Assembly: GCA_964418125.1 (NCBI GenBank)
Contig: CAYQKY010000008.1
Span: 1 to 64,000, forward strand
Source: JACJXW01 sp964418125
Lineage (GTDB): Bacteria; Bacteroidota; Bacteroidia; Chitinophagales; Saprospiraceae
Reading direction: 5' to 3'
DNA length: 64,000 nt
Part shown: positions 7,897 to 15,216 of the stretch, piece after piece
Numbering within the stretch: position 1 is the stretch's first letter
Layout: each line of letters begins with the position of its first letter
Translations under genes and position numbers: made by a program
Notes under the pieces: generated by a model
Seen by the model: the letters and a program-made list of their open reading frames with translations, nothing else
What the model was told of the DNA's origin: nothing
Databases searched by the model: none

Positions 7897-10065
7897 ATGC
7901 AAACCAAAACATTAGAACCTGTTTGGAGGCTATCCCTGGGGACTACCCTGGCTATACTGCTTGTGTGCTTGTGTTCTGCCCTCCATGCTCAGAATACCAT
8001 TTACGAACCGCTGGTGGTGGATAACGTCACCTGGGCGCCCGAAGATTTCGGGAAGATGTGGACTTTTGACGCCGTGCCCACCCAGCGTTTCGAGGAGCTT
8101 TACGAATTCAAAGTCACCGAAGAGTGGCTGGAGGGCGTCCGGCTTTCCGCCCTGGAATTCTCCACAGGATGTTCCGCTTCCTTCGTATCCAGGAACGGGC
8201 TGATCATGACCAACCACCACTGCGTACGGGGCCTGCTTCCGGGAATTCAACAGGAGGGTGAAAACCTGCAGCGGGACGGTTTCTATGCAGCCGAAATGGA
8301 AGATGAACGCACCTTCCCCAATATATTTGTAGACCAGCTCATTTCCATTGAGGATGTTACGGAAGAGGTACGGGCCGCTATGGCCCTGGGGGAAGGTGAG
8401 GCCGGGCAGGTGAAGCTGAGAGATGAAAAGATCAAGGAGCTGGCAGCCGCCTGCGAAGACGGTACCGGCTACAACTGCCGGGTAGTCACCCTCTACAACG
8501 GCGGCAAGTACGCCCTCCATTCCTACAAGCGCTACAGCGATGTCCGCCTGGTTATGGTTCCCGACGTGCAGATCGCCGCTACCGGGTGGGACTGGGACAA
8601 CTTTACCTACCCCCGCTATGAGCTGGATTTTGCCTTCCTGCGGGCCTACGATGAAAACGGCCGGCCGGTGGAAAGCCCCCATTACTTCCAGTGGAGCGAA
8701 AAAGGCGCCGCCGAAGGCGAGCCGGTTTTTATCATCGGCCGCCCCGGCAATACCGACCGCCTCCTGTCAAATGCACAGATCCTCTATCACCGGGACCACC
8801 GCAACCCTGCTATTCTCAACCTGTTCAACGAATTGTACCAGGCTCAGTTCGCCCATTTCCAGGCCAACCCCGCCCGGCAGGCAGAGATGCTGAGCCAGTT
8901 GCTGAGCATCGCCAACGGCCGTAAGGTGTACGCAGGCTTCCAGCTGGCGCTGAACGACGAATACCTGATGGCCAAGAAGCGCGATTTTGAGGAAAGCCTG
9001 AAAAAACGAATGAACCAGAATAAAGCCCTTTCTGCTGAATACGGAGGCCTGTGGGCTAAGGTCGACGAGGCCGTCAACATACTCAATGAGAACTTTACGC
9101 CATACTTCACGCACCAGATCACTCCCTTCACCAGCCCCGCCCACCTCTTACTGGCCAAAAAACTGGTGGATTACGCCGGGCAAATGGAGCTTCCGGAAGA
9201 AGAACGTGAGGATGCCTACAAGGGAGAAAAACTGACGGAAACCAAAGCGGGCCTGGCGCTACAGGCCCAGGACATGGAACTGGAAAACCTGCGCATACAG
9301 GCGCACGCCAATTTCCTGGCCAAGGTGCTGGGCAAGGATTCAGAAGCACTGAAGGTGGCCTATGGCGGAAATACCGGCAAAGAGGCTCTCCAGTATATTC
9401 TGGACAACGCTGCAGTGGCCTCTTCTGAAAAGGTGGCCGCCCTCATCGAAGGCTCGCCCAAAGGCATCCTGGAATCCGGAAGCCCCTATCTGCGGTTCGC
9501 CCGCATAGCCAAGGAAAAACTGGAAGCACTGGGCCCGGAGCTGCAACGCGCACAAAACACGCTGGAGGTACAGAACCAGCGCCTGGCGCGGCTCATCTTT
9601 GACGTTTACGGCACGGAAATGCCGCCTGACGCCACCGGTTCCCTCCGCATATCCGACGGCCGCGTCCTCGGGTATGAATATAACGGGACAATCGCGCCGG
9701 CGAAGACCACCTACTTCGGGCTGTGGGACCGTTATTACTCCTTCGGGGAAACGGCCTACCCCTGGGGGCTGCACGAACGCTGGCAAAAGGTACCGGAGGG
9801 CATGGACCTGTCCATACCCATCTGTTTCGCTTCCGATAACGACATCGTCGGCGGCAACTCGGGCAGCGCCGTCATCAACCGCAATGCCGAGGTGGTGGGG
9901 CTTGTCCATGACGGCAACCTGGAGAGCATTGCCGGCAGCTACGCCTTCCTGCCCGAAGAGAACCGCGCCGTCTCGACCGACTCCTGGGGGTTGCTGGAAG
10001 GGCTGCGGCTGGTTTATAAGACGGACAGGCTGGTGAAGGAGCTGGAGAGGGGGGGGATTCGTTGA
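7897..10065 (+). CDS. S46 family dipeptidyl-peptidase, DPP7-like
   Basis: Periplasmic serine exopeptidase of 722 aa that removes dipeptides from oligopeptide N-termini. A signal peptide (about 1-32, ending LHAQ) precedes the chymotrypsin-like double barrel. The catalytic His lies in TNHHC (about residues 106-109) and the nucleophile is Ser655 in GGNSGSAVIN. Residue 673 is Gly (VHDGN). In characterised S46 enzymes Gly here goes with DPP7 (hydrophobic P1) and Arg with DPP11 (acidic P1), so DPP7-type specificity is inferred. Length and spacing fit the family without gaps. Monocistronic; the ATG at 7897 precedes the signal peptide, and a weak -7 candidate (TATCTTAG) lies about 30 bp upstream. Confidence 0.92.
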   Translation: MQTKTLEPVWRLSLGTTLAILLVCLCSALHAQNTIYEPLVVDNVTWAPEDFGKMWTFDAVPTQRFEELYEFKVTEEWLEGVRLSALEFSTGCSASFVSRNGLIMTNHHCVRGLLPGIQQEGENLQRDGFYAAEMEDERTFPNIFVDQLISIEDVTEEVRAAMALGEGEAGQVKLRDEKIKELAAACEDGTGYNCRVVTLYNGGKYALHSYKRYSDVRLVMVPDVQIAATGWDWDNFTYPRYELDFAFLRAYDENGRPVESPHYFQWSEKGAAEGEPVFIIGRPGNTDRLLSNAQILYHRDHRNPAILNLFNELYQAQFAHFQANPARQAEMLSQLLSIANGRKVYAGFQLALNDEYLMAKKRDFEESLKKRMNQNKALSAEYGGLWAKVDEAVNILNENFTPYFTHQITPFTSPAHLLLAKKLVDYAGQMELPEEEREDAYKGEKLTETKAGLALQAQDMELENLRIQAHANFLAKVLGKDSEALKVAYGGNTGKEALQYILDNAAVASSEKVAALIEGSPKGILESGSPYLRFARIAKEKLEALGPELQRAQNTLEVQNQRLARLIFDVYGTEMPPDATGSLRISDGRVLGYEYNGTIAPAKTTYFGLWDRYYSFGETAYPWGLHERWQKVPEGMDLSIPICFASDNDIVGGNSGSAVINRNAEVVGLVHDGNLESIAGSYAFLPEENRAVSTDSWGLLEGLRLVYKTDRLVKELERGGIR

Positions 10066-10094
10066 TTGGTTGATTGGTTGATTCGTTGATTGGG
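10056..10094. repeat. Short tandem repeat, GATTGGTT units
   Basis: Four to five imperfect copies of TTGATTGG/TTGATTCG overlap the stop codon of the S46 peptidase and run into the intergenic space. It is one of several simple-word repeats placed just behind stop codons in this window. Confidence 0.7.
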
Positions 10095-10151
10095 CGAGGA
10101 CGGGCGGGATTCGGGATTCGGGCCCGTTTCTATCGAGCCGGGTAAAATAAG

Positions 10152-10251
10152 GAACACGGATCTACGCAGTTTTGGCGGATTGCACGGATGACGAACACCC
10201 AAAAGCTGGTGTCCTCCGCGAAATTCGCCTGATCGGCGCCAATCCGTGTTC
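10152..10251. repeat. Intergenic hairpin repeat, family 2, copy 2
   Basis: The arms GAACACGGAT (10152-10161) and ATCCGTGTTC (10242-10251) are exact complements and the right arm continues CTATCTTTTT, as in the copy at 3085-3175. A second small hairpin lies inside (GAACACC...GGTGTCC). The rest of the 265-bp gap between the S46 peptidase and the convergent hydrolase gene has no supported gene. Confidence 0.6.
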
Positions 10252-10330
10252 TATCTTTTTATGCCCATCCTGGTGGAATATATCCGCAATTCTACAGGGC
10301 CCAGTTCTCATTAATATATATATTAGAACC

Positions 10331-11824
10331 TCAGTTCTCAGCCAGGCTGCCGATCATCTCATAGATGCGCCGGGCGAGCGGGCTGGCGCCGTTGTCGTAG
10401 TTGGAAAGCACCGCTACGGTGTAGCCCTTATCCAGGAACATATCGAGGTTGCCGTTCAGGCCGGGAAAGCCGCCGCTGTGGCCCACGGCCTTACCTGCCG
10501 GGCTATCTTCAACGCTGAAACCATAACCATAGCGGGTGGTGTGAGGTATCCACATTTTTTCCAGGGAAGCTTTGGAAACCAGCTTGCCGCTCTGCATGGC
10601 CTGCGCGAAGCGGAAGAGGTCTTCTACGGTAGAAAAGCCGCCGCCCGCCGGGCCGCCTTTGATGACGTGCTTGTACAGGTTGTTCTCCCATTTCCAGGGG
10701 CTTTCCGGAGCCGGGATGTAGCCTATGGCCAGATTCTCCACCGGAAAATCCATCTCATAGCAATCGGTGTTGGCCATGTCGGCCGGCCGGTATATGTTTT
10801 CGCGGATGTAATCGAAATAGTCCATGCCGGTTGCGCTTTGGATGACTACCCCCAGCAGCAACATTCCGGTATTGCTGTAGCCGAAGCGCTCGCCCGGTTC
10901 AAAACGCAGCGTTTCGTCCTTCACCAGAGGCTTGAAGTCATCCACCGAACGGTAAAGTTCGCGGGAGCTGTTCCAGTAGGCGTCGTTGAAGTAACTGCCC
11001 AGGCCGGAAGTGTGCGTCAGCAGGTGGTGTACGGTGACCTTATCCGTAATAGACTTTGGCAGCCAGCTCTCATCCACGTACTTGCTGATTGGATCTTCCA
11101 GGCCCACTTCCCCTTTTTCTACCAGTTGCATAATGGCCGTGGCGGTGAACATTTTGTTCATGGAGCCCAGGTTGAACTTGGTATCCAGACGGTTGGGTAC
11201 GTGAAAGCGTTTGGAAGCCTCTCCACAGGCTTTAGTGAAAAGCACCTCCTCCCCTTTCGCTACCAGGACGGCGCCGGAGAAGGCATCCCGCTCGCACAGG
11301 CGTTGCAGCAATTTTTCCAGTTCGGGAACCAGCCCCTCTTCGGTAATGGCTTCCGGTTTTACATTGGACGGCGCCCGGGCAGGTGAAAAATTCAGGCCGG
11401 TAACGCGTTGTTCATCCCCTTCCAGGTGGAAGCTGAAAGCCCTCCAGGAACCGAAGAGCTCATCTTTCAGGATGACGACCGTTTCCGGGCGTTCGGGGAC
11501 GTACGTGCGAATGCTGTGAAACTGTACCCCCCCCGTACTCTGGTAAAAAGACCGAAAGGCATTGATGTGCATTTCCATCGGGGCCATTTCCCGGAACTCT
11601 GCCGTGCAGTGTTCTTCCAGCAAAGAAACTACCGCTTCGGCCTTATTGGCATTGGCCGCATCAATGATGGCCTGAATACGTTCCCCTTCCAGCCCCGCCG
11701 GCATAACGGACACATCCTGATAGCTCTGCTCGCCGGGTTGCTGCGCTGCGGCAGGCAAAAGAAAACACAAGCTGAATAACAGGCCGGAAAAAAAGATTTG
11801 GAACAAGACAGGTGATTTCTTCAT
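10331..11824 (-). CDS. Serine hydrolase of the beta-lactamase/class C (PBP-type) family
   Basis: 497 aa from the ATG at 11824, which begins a clear signal peptide (MKKSPVLFQIFFSGLLFSLC then LLPAAAQ). An N-terminal domain of about 150 residues (DUF4440/NTF2-like in character) precedes the beta-lactamase fold, where the Ser-x-x-Lys motif is SMNK (in LGSMNKMFTATAI), the Tyr motif is YSNTG and the late H-S-G-G motif is GHSGG. Members are periplasmic esterases, D-aminopeptidases or penicillin-binding-like enzymes, so resistance is not implied. Two identical palindromes flank a plausible promoter just upstream, suggesting repressor control. The longer frame upstream of 11824 is made of the operator DNA and is not believed to be translated. 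Confidence 0.85.
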   Translation of the reverse strand: MKKSPVLFQIFFSGLLFSLCFLLPAAAQQPGEQSYQDVSVMPAGLEGERIQAIIDAANANKAEAVVSLLEEHCTAEFREMAPMEMHINAFRSFYQSTGGVQFHSIRTYVPERPETVVILKDELFGSWRAFSFHLEGDEQRVTGLNFSPARAPSNVKPEAITEEGLVPELEKLLQRLCERDAFSGAVLVAKGEEVLFTKACGEASKRFHVPNRLDTKFNLGSMNKMFTATAIMQLVEKGEVGLEDPISKYVDESWLPKSITDKVTVHHLLTHTSGLGSYFNDAYWNSSRELYRSVDDFKPLVKDETLRFEPGERFGYSNTGMLLLGVVIQSATGMDYFDYIRENIYRPADMANTDCYEMDFPVENLAIGYIPAPESPWKWENNLYKHVIKGGPAGGGFSTVEDLFRFAQAMQSGKLVSKASLEKMWIPHTTRYGYGFSVEDSPAGKAVGHSGGFPGLNGNLDMFLDKGYTVAVLSNYDNGASPLARRIYEMIGSLAEN

Positions 11825-11841
11825 CGGGTTAAAAATTTGAT

Positions 11842-11857
11842 TACGAAATATTTCGTA
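11842..11857. promoter_or_regulatory. Palindromic operator O2
   Basis: TACGAAATATTTCGTA is a perfect 16-bp palindrome 17 bp upstream of the hydrolase ATG, immediately downstream of the candidate -7 element, where a bound repressor would block transcription. It resembles BlaI/MecI-type operators in style (inference). Confidence 0.6.
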
Positions 11858-11859
11858 TG

Positions 11860-11890
11860 CAATATTACACCGTATTTCCAAACCATCCAA
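11860..11890 (-). promoter_or_regulatory. Candidate promoter of the hydrolase gene
   Basis: On the minus strand TTG (11890-11888) and TAATATTG (11867-11860) are 20 nt apart, close to the Bacteroidota -33/-7 arrangement (one mismatch to TAnnTTTG). It lies exactly between the two palindromes. Confidence 0.45.
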
Positions 11891-11894
11891 GAAA

Positions 11895-11912
11895 ATACGA
11901 AATATTTCGTAT
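11895..11912. promoter_or_regulatory. Palindromic operator O1
   Basis: ATACGAAATATTTCGTAT is an 18-bp perfect palindrome containing the same 16-mer as O2. Centre-to-centre spacing is 54 bp, about five helical turns, so two dimers would sit on one DNA face. The remaining upstream sequence to 12247 (about 330 bp) shows no supported gene; a 25-codon hydrophobic frame at 12128-12202 is noted in the findings. Confidence 0.6.
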
Positions 11913-12247
11913 ATAGATTCCCGGATAAAACCGCCATTCAATCCGTATATTGCGCCCTCTTTTTTCCCATTGTAGTGCGGCCTTTTTCAAAATTAGCTGA
12001 CTGATGTAGAGAAAAGCCTGAAAAAAAAATAAAAAAACTGTCAACCGGACCCAACCTTTTCCCCTTGCAGGCAGGTCTTAGCAAGGTGAATGAAAACAGC
12101 TATCTCAAATAAAAAAGCAACCCTATGATGCCTGTTACCACTTTTCTCGTTCTTACCCTGGCTATTATTGCTGTCGGAAAAAAAGCCAAAGCTTTTCGGT
12201 AGTGCGGCCTGTCGAAACCGAAACTTCGCCTTCACTTGTTTCCCAAC

Positions 12248-13030
12248 TCACGCCCACCCTCTCTGGCCTGAATTCTTCAATGCAAGCGCTGTGAACAAGC
12301 CCAGGTAGGCAATGCTCATTACCTCCGCAGCCGAAAACCACCCCAGGTGAGCGATCACCACTTCTCCCTTATACTGCGGCATGAACAGGAAACCCGGAGC
12401 ATAGGGGTTCAGGAATTGCCAGTGCCAATCTGTCCCCAGCAATCCTGCTGCCACATACCCCAATATGCCGATCAAAAGCGGCACGATAAAGGCTCTGTAC
12501 CGAAAGCTCAGCCAGGCATGTAGGCCCATGAGGCCAAGAATGGAAAGAAAGGTGCGGGCCGCCAGCTCGCCAATCTGCCCAATAGAAGGCAGGCTGGCCG
12601 CCATTCCACTTTCCGGCCGGATCACTCCAAAGAGGAATCCGCTCAGGAGCATTCCAATGATGAATAACAGATGAGCCGCCAGGAACAGGAGGCAGAGAAA
12701 AGCCAGTTTACCCAGGTAAACCCTGGCGGGAGAAAGGGGCAGCGTGTTGAGCTGTACCCACATCTGCTGGCGGTGTTCCATCTGAAAAACCAGGCTACAG
12801 AGAATAATGACATAGAGCGGCAGCATCATAAATGCGATCCCATCGTAGTGGTTGGTGATGAACTGCTGCCAGCTGCCGGCGGAAAAACTCCCCGGCACTT
12901 GTCCGCCCATAAGGTGCAACCCAAAGAAGATGAACAGGTTGGCCACCGTTCCGGCCACGGACAGCCAAACGGCCATAGAGTTGCGGCTTTTGCGGATCTC
13001 CGCTTTCAGGCAGATGAGGAATTGCTTCAT
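12248..13030 (-). CDS. ABC-2 type transporter permease
   Basis: 260-aa integral membrane protein with about six hydrophobic segments (for example VWLSVAGTVANLFIFFGL, FMMLPLYVIILCSLVFQM, FLCLLFLAAHLLFIIGML), typical of the ABC-2 permeases paired with BcrA/LanF-type ATPases. It forms an exporter with the ATPase encoded 6 bp upstream. The EHRQQMW loop after the second helix matches this permease group. Substrates of the group include peptide antibiotics and lipids; nothing here fixes which. The ATG at 13030 gives the usual short cytoplasmic N-terminus. Confidence 0.82.
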   Translation of the reverse strand: MKQFLICLKAEIRKSRNSMAVWLSVAGTVANLFIFFGLHLMGGQVPGSFSAGSWQQFITNHYDGIAFMMLPLYVIILCSLVFQMEHRQQMWVQLNTLPLSPARVYLGKLAFLCLLFLAAHLLFIIGMLLSGFLFGVIRPESGMAASLPSIGQIGELAARTFLSILGLMGLHAWLSFRYRAFIVPLLIGILGYVAAGLLGTDWHWQFLNPYAPGFLFMPQYKGEVVIAHLGWFSAAEVMSIAYLGLFTALALKNSGQRGWA

Positions 13031-13036
13031 TTTTGT

Positions 13037-13948
13037 TTATTGATACAGGCTGAGGAAAAAATCTTCCAGCCTGCCTTCTTCAATAACCAGTTCATAGATT
13101 TCGATACCGGCGCTCCTCAGGAGGTCGACCACCGGGCCGATCTCCTGTTTTGCGGATAAGGATAAGCGTATCTCGCCCTTTTCTCCCAGGCGGGCCTCCC
13201 TGCCGGCTTGCCGGAGCTTTTCGAGAGCCGGCCCTGCCGGTCTGCATTGCAGGCGGAGGCGTATACCCCGGGATAATTGCTGCTGGGCGCCCTCAATGGC
13301 GCCCTGGTAAGCAAGCCGCCCGGGAGCGAGGATACCCAGATGCGTACAGGATTGCTCCACTTCACTCAAAAGGTGGCTGGAAAGAAATACAGACATCCCC
13401 TCTTCCCGGTTGAGCTGCCGGATGAGGCTCCGGATAGAAACAATACCGGCGGGGTCGAGCCCGTTGGCCGGCTCGTCCAGCAACAGCAACCTCGGGCGGT
13501 GAAGGATGGCCATGGCAATGCCCAGGCGCTGTTTCATTCCCGTAGAATAGTGACGCACCAGCTTGTTTGCGGCCTCTCTCAGGCCTACCAGCCGGAGAAC
13601 CTCCCCTGCCCTTTGCCGGCTGGCATTCCGATAGGTGGCCATTATCATCAGGTTGTCCATCCCGGAAAGATGGGGATAGAGGTTGGGCGCCTCGATCAAG
13701 AGGCCCACATCGCGAAATGTACTCCGGCCTAACGGGCGGCCGAGCAGGCTAACCTCGCCTGTCTGCAACGGAAGCAAGCCAACCAGCGTTTTCATCAGAG
13801 TGGACTTGCCGATGCCATTGGCGCCCAGCAGCCCGTAAACACTGCCTTCCGGAACGGTTATATCCAGTCCGGAAAACACTGCCTTCTCTCCAGGGTAAGC
13901 AAAAGTAACACCCCGGCCGTGAATGGCCAATGGCTCTGTTTTATTCAT
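13037..13948 (-). CDS. ABC transporter ATP-binding protein (BcrA/LanF-type)
   Basis: 303 aa. Walker A GANGIGKST is at about residues 42-50, the signature YSTGMKQRLGIAMA and Walker B LLLLDEPANGLDP follow, then the switch region SSHLLSEVE. The extra C-terminal 80 residues are usual for bacitracin/lantibiotic self-protection ATPases. It is translated just ahead of the permease (6-bp gap), so the two form one operon read away from mqnD; the 85-bp divergent gap to mqnD probably holds both promoters. Activity as an exporter ATPase is secure; the exported compound is unknown. Confidence 0.9.
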   Translation of the reverse strand: MNKTEPLAIHGRGVTFAYPGEKAVFSGLDITVPEGSVYGLLGANGIGKSTLMKTLVGLLPLQTGEVSLLGRPLGRSTFRDVGLLIEAPNLYPHLSGMDNLMIMATYRNASRQRAGEVLRLVGLREAANKLVRHYSTGMKQRLGIAMAILHRPRLLLLDEPANGLDPAGIVSIRSLIRQLNREEGMSVFLSSHLLSEVEQSCTHLGILAPGRLAYQGAIEGAQQQLSRGIRLRLQCRPAGPALEKLRQAGREARLGEKGEIRLSLSAKQEIGPVVDLLRSAGIEIYELVIEEGRLEDFFLSLYQ

Positions 13949-14033
13949 AGGTTTACCTTTTCCATCCTGAAACGTTATGAAAGGATAACTGTTTTTTGTT
14001 TTATATTTTTACCCCCGCAAAAAAAGAAAGCCT

Positions 14034-14864
14034 ATGAAACTGAGTCTTGGATTTTCTCCCTGCCCCAACGATACCTTTATCTTCGATGCCATGATCCATG
14101 GTAAAGTGGACACCGAAGGCCTGGAATTCCAGCCCGTCATTGCCGATGTGGAAGAACTCAACCAAAAGGCATTCAACAAAGCCCTGGACATCACCAAGCT
14201 GAGCTACCACGCCTTTGCCTATCTGCTCGACGATTATGCCCTGCTCGACGCCGGCAGCGCTCTGGGCAACAACGTCGGCCCATTGCTGATCGCCAAAGCT
14301 CCTATGGATGAGGCAGAGGTCCTCGAAGCCCACATCGCCATTCCCGGCAAATATACAACGGCGAATTTTCTGCTCAGCCTGGCCTACCCGGCGGCACAAC
14401 ACAAAACCGAGCTGCTGTTTTCAAATATTGAAGATGCCGTCTTATCGGGAAAGGCCGACGCCGGCCTGATCATCCACGAAAACCGCTTCACCTACCAGGA
14501 TAAGGGGCTGGTAAAAATAAGGGACCTGGGAGAATTCTGGGAAAGTACGACTCAAATGCCTATCCCGCTTGGGGGTATTGTGGCCAGCCGGGCGTTGCCG
14601 GCCAAGGTGCAGCAGGCCGTCGAACGGGTAATGGCCCGCAGCGTGGCTTTCGCCATGGACAACCCGGAGGAACCGAAAGCCTTTGTCCGCCAATACGCTC
14701 AGGAAATGGATGAGGAGGTGATGTACAAACACATCGGATTGTATGTCAATGACTATACAAGGAGCCTTGGGACCGGAGGCAAGGAGGCGGTTCAGCGGCT
14801 ATTCGATATTGCAATGGCCCGGGGGGTTATCCCGGCCCGGGAGGCGCCTATCTTTATCAGTTAA
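14034..14864 (+). CDS. mqnD: 1,4-dihydroxy-6-naphthoate synthase (MqnD)
   Basis: 276-aa periplasmic-binding-protein-fold enzyme that converts cyclic de-hypoxanthinylfutalosine to 1,4-dihydroxy-6-naphthoate in the futalosine route to menaquinone. The start LSLGFSPCPNDTFIFDAM is the family hallmark; ITKLSYHAF and the IPGKYTTANFLL segment are also characteristic, as is IIHENRFTY. No signal peptide, so cytoplasmic. The UbiA-type gene at 24403-25266 is a candidate for the next pathway step (MqnP), although 10 kb away. The ATG at 14034 coincides with the family start. The paralogue MqnA is less likely from the N-terminal motif. Confidence 0.88.
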   Translation: MKLSLGFSPCPNDTFIFDAMIHGKVDTEGLEFQPVIADVEELNQKAFNKALDITKLSYHAFAYLLDDYALLDAGSALGNNVGPLLIAKAPMDEAEVLEAHIAIPGKYTTANFLLSLAYPAAQHKTELLFSNIEDAVLSGKADAGLIIHENRFTYQDKGLVKIRDLGEFWESTTQMPIPLGGIVASRALPAKVQQAVERVMARSVAFAMDNPEEPKAFVRQYAQEMDEEVMYKHIGLYVNDYTRSLGTGGKEAVQRLFDIAMARGVIPAREAPIFIS

Positions 14865-14919
14865 GAGCCTATCCGAAAACCAGCTATGCCCGGAAGGAGG
14901 AAGTGTCCTTTCAGCTGAA

Positions 14920-14936
14920 TTGGCACGGTTTTAGCA
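14920..14936 (+). promoter_or_regulatory. Sigma-54-type promoter P1
   Basis: TTGGCACG-GTTT-TAGCA matches the -24/-12 consensus TTGGCACG-N4-TTGCA with one mismatch; GG (14922-14923) and GC (14934-14935) are exactly 10 nt apart. The predicted start of transcription is about 14947. Confidence 0.6.
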
Positions 14937-14946
14937 CTCTGCTAAG

Positions 14947-15006
14947 GGTCAATGATTTTGGTTAAAGCTATAGAAGCTCGTGATACCTGTCACGGGCTTT
15001 TTTTTT
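14947..15006 (+). ncRNA. Putative small RNA 1 (about 55-60 nt)
   Basis: Predicted from P1 to a strong intrinsic terminator: stem GCTCGTGA (14976-14983) with TCACGGGC (14990-14997), one G-U pair, 6-nt loop, then nine T. There is no open reading frame with a ribosome binding site inside. It is inferred purely from promoter and terminator placement. Confidence 0.45.
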
Positions 15007-15029
15007 GAAAGCATACGGGAATTTAAAAG

Positions 15030-15046
15030 TTGGCACGAATATTGAT
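15030..15046 (+). promoter_or_regulatory. Sigma-54-type promoter P2
   Basis: TTGGCACG-AATA-TTGAT carries the full -24 box and the correct 10-nt spacing but has GA instead of GC at -12. The predicted start is about 15057. It lies 110 bp downstream of P1, directly after the first terminator. Confidence 0.5.
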
Positions 15047-15056
15047 ATTCATAAAG

Positions 15057-15125
15057 CAGGTTATGTAAATAAGTAGAATTTGTTTTTTCCAAAAAGGAGC
15101 CCGTCACAACACGGGCTTTTTTTTT
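15057..15125 (+). ncRNA. Putative small RNA 2 (about 65 nt)
   Basis: Predicted from P2 to the terminator stem AGCCCGT (15098-15104) / ACGGGCT (15111-15117) and an eight-T tract. The terminator stem shares the CCCGT.AC / ACGGGC core with the first unit, suggesting the two are related or duplicated. The 352-bp gap between mqnD and ald is otherwise empty. Confidence 0.45.
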
Positions 15126-15166
15126 AGCCCTTACCTGCCAGCCCCTGGAAAATCCAAACAGTTTAT

Positions 15167-15174
15167 TATTTTTG
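15167..15174 (+). promoter_or_regulatory. -7 box of the ald promoter
   Basis: TATTTTTG fits TAnnTTTG exactly, downstream of both terminators, with a leader of about 35 nt before the ald ATG. The -33 box is weak. Confidence 0.55.
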
Positions 15175-15216
15175 CCCATCCTTCCATAATTCCTAATCAG
15201 ATAAAACTCAAGAGTA

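Noticed and set aside
10331..11941. Longer hydrolase frame starting at 11941
   Set aside because: The extra 39 codons are encoded by the palindromic operators and promoter; the signal peptide begins at 11824.
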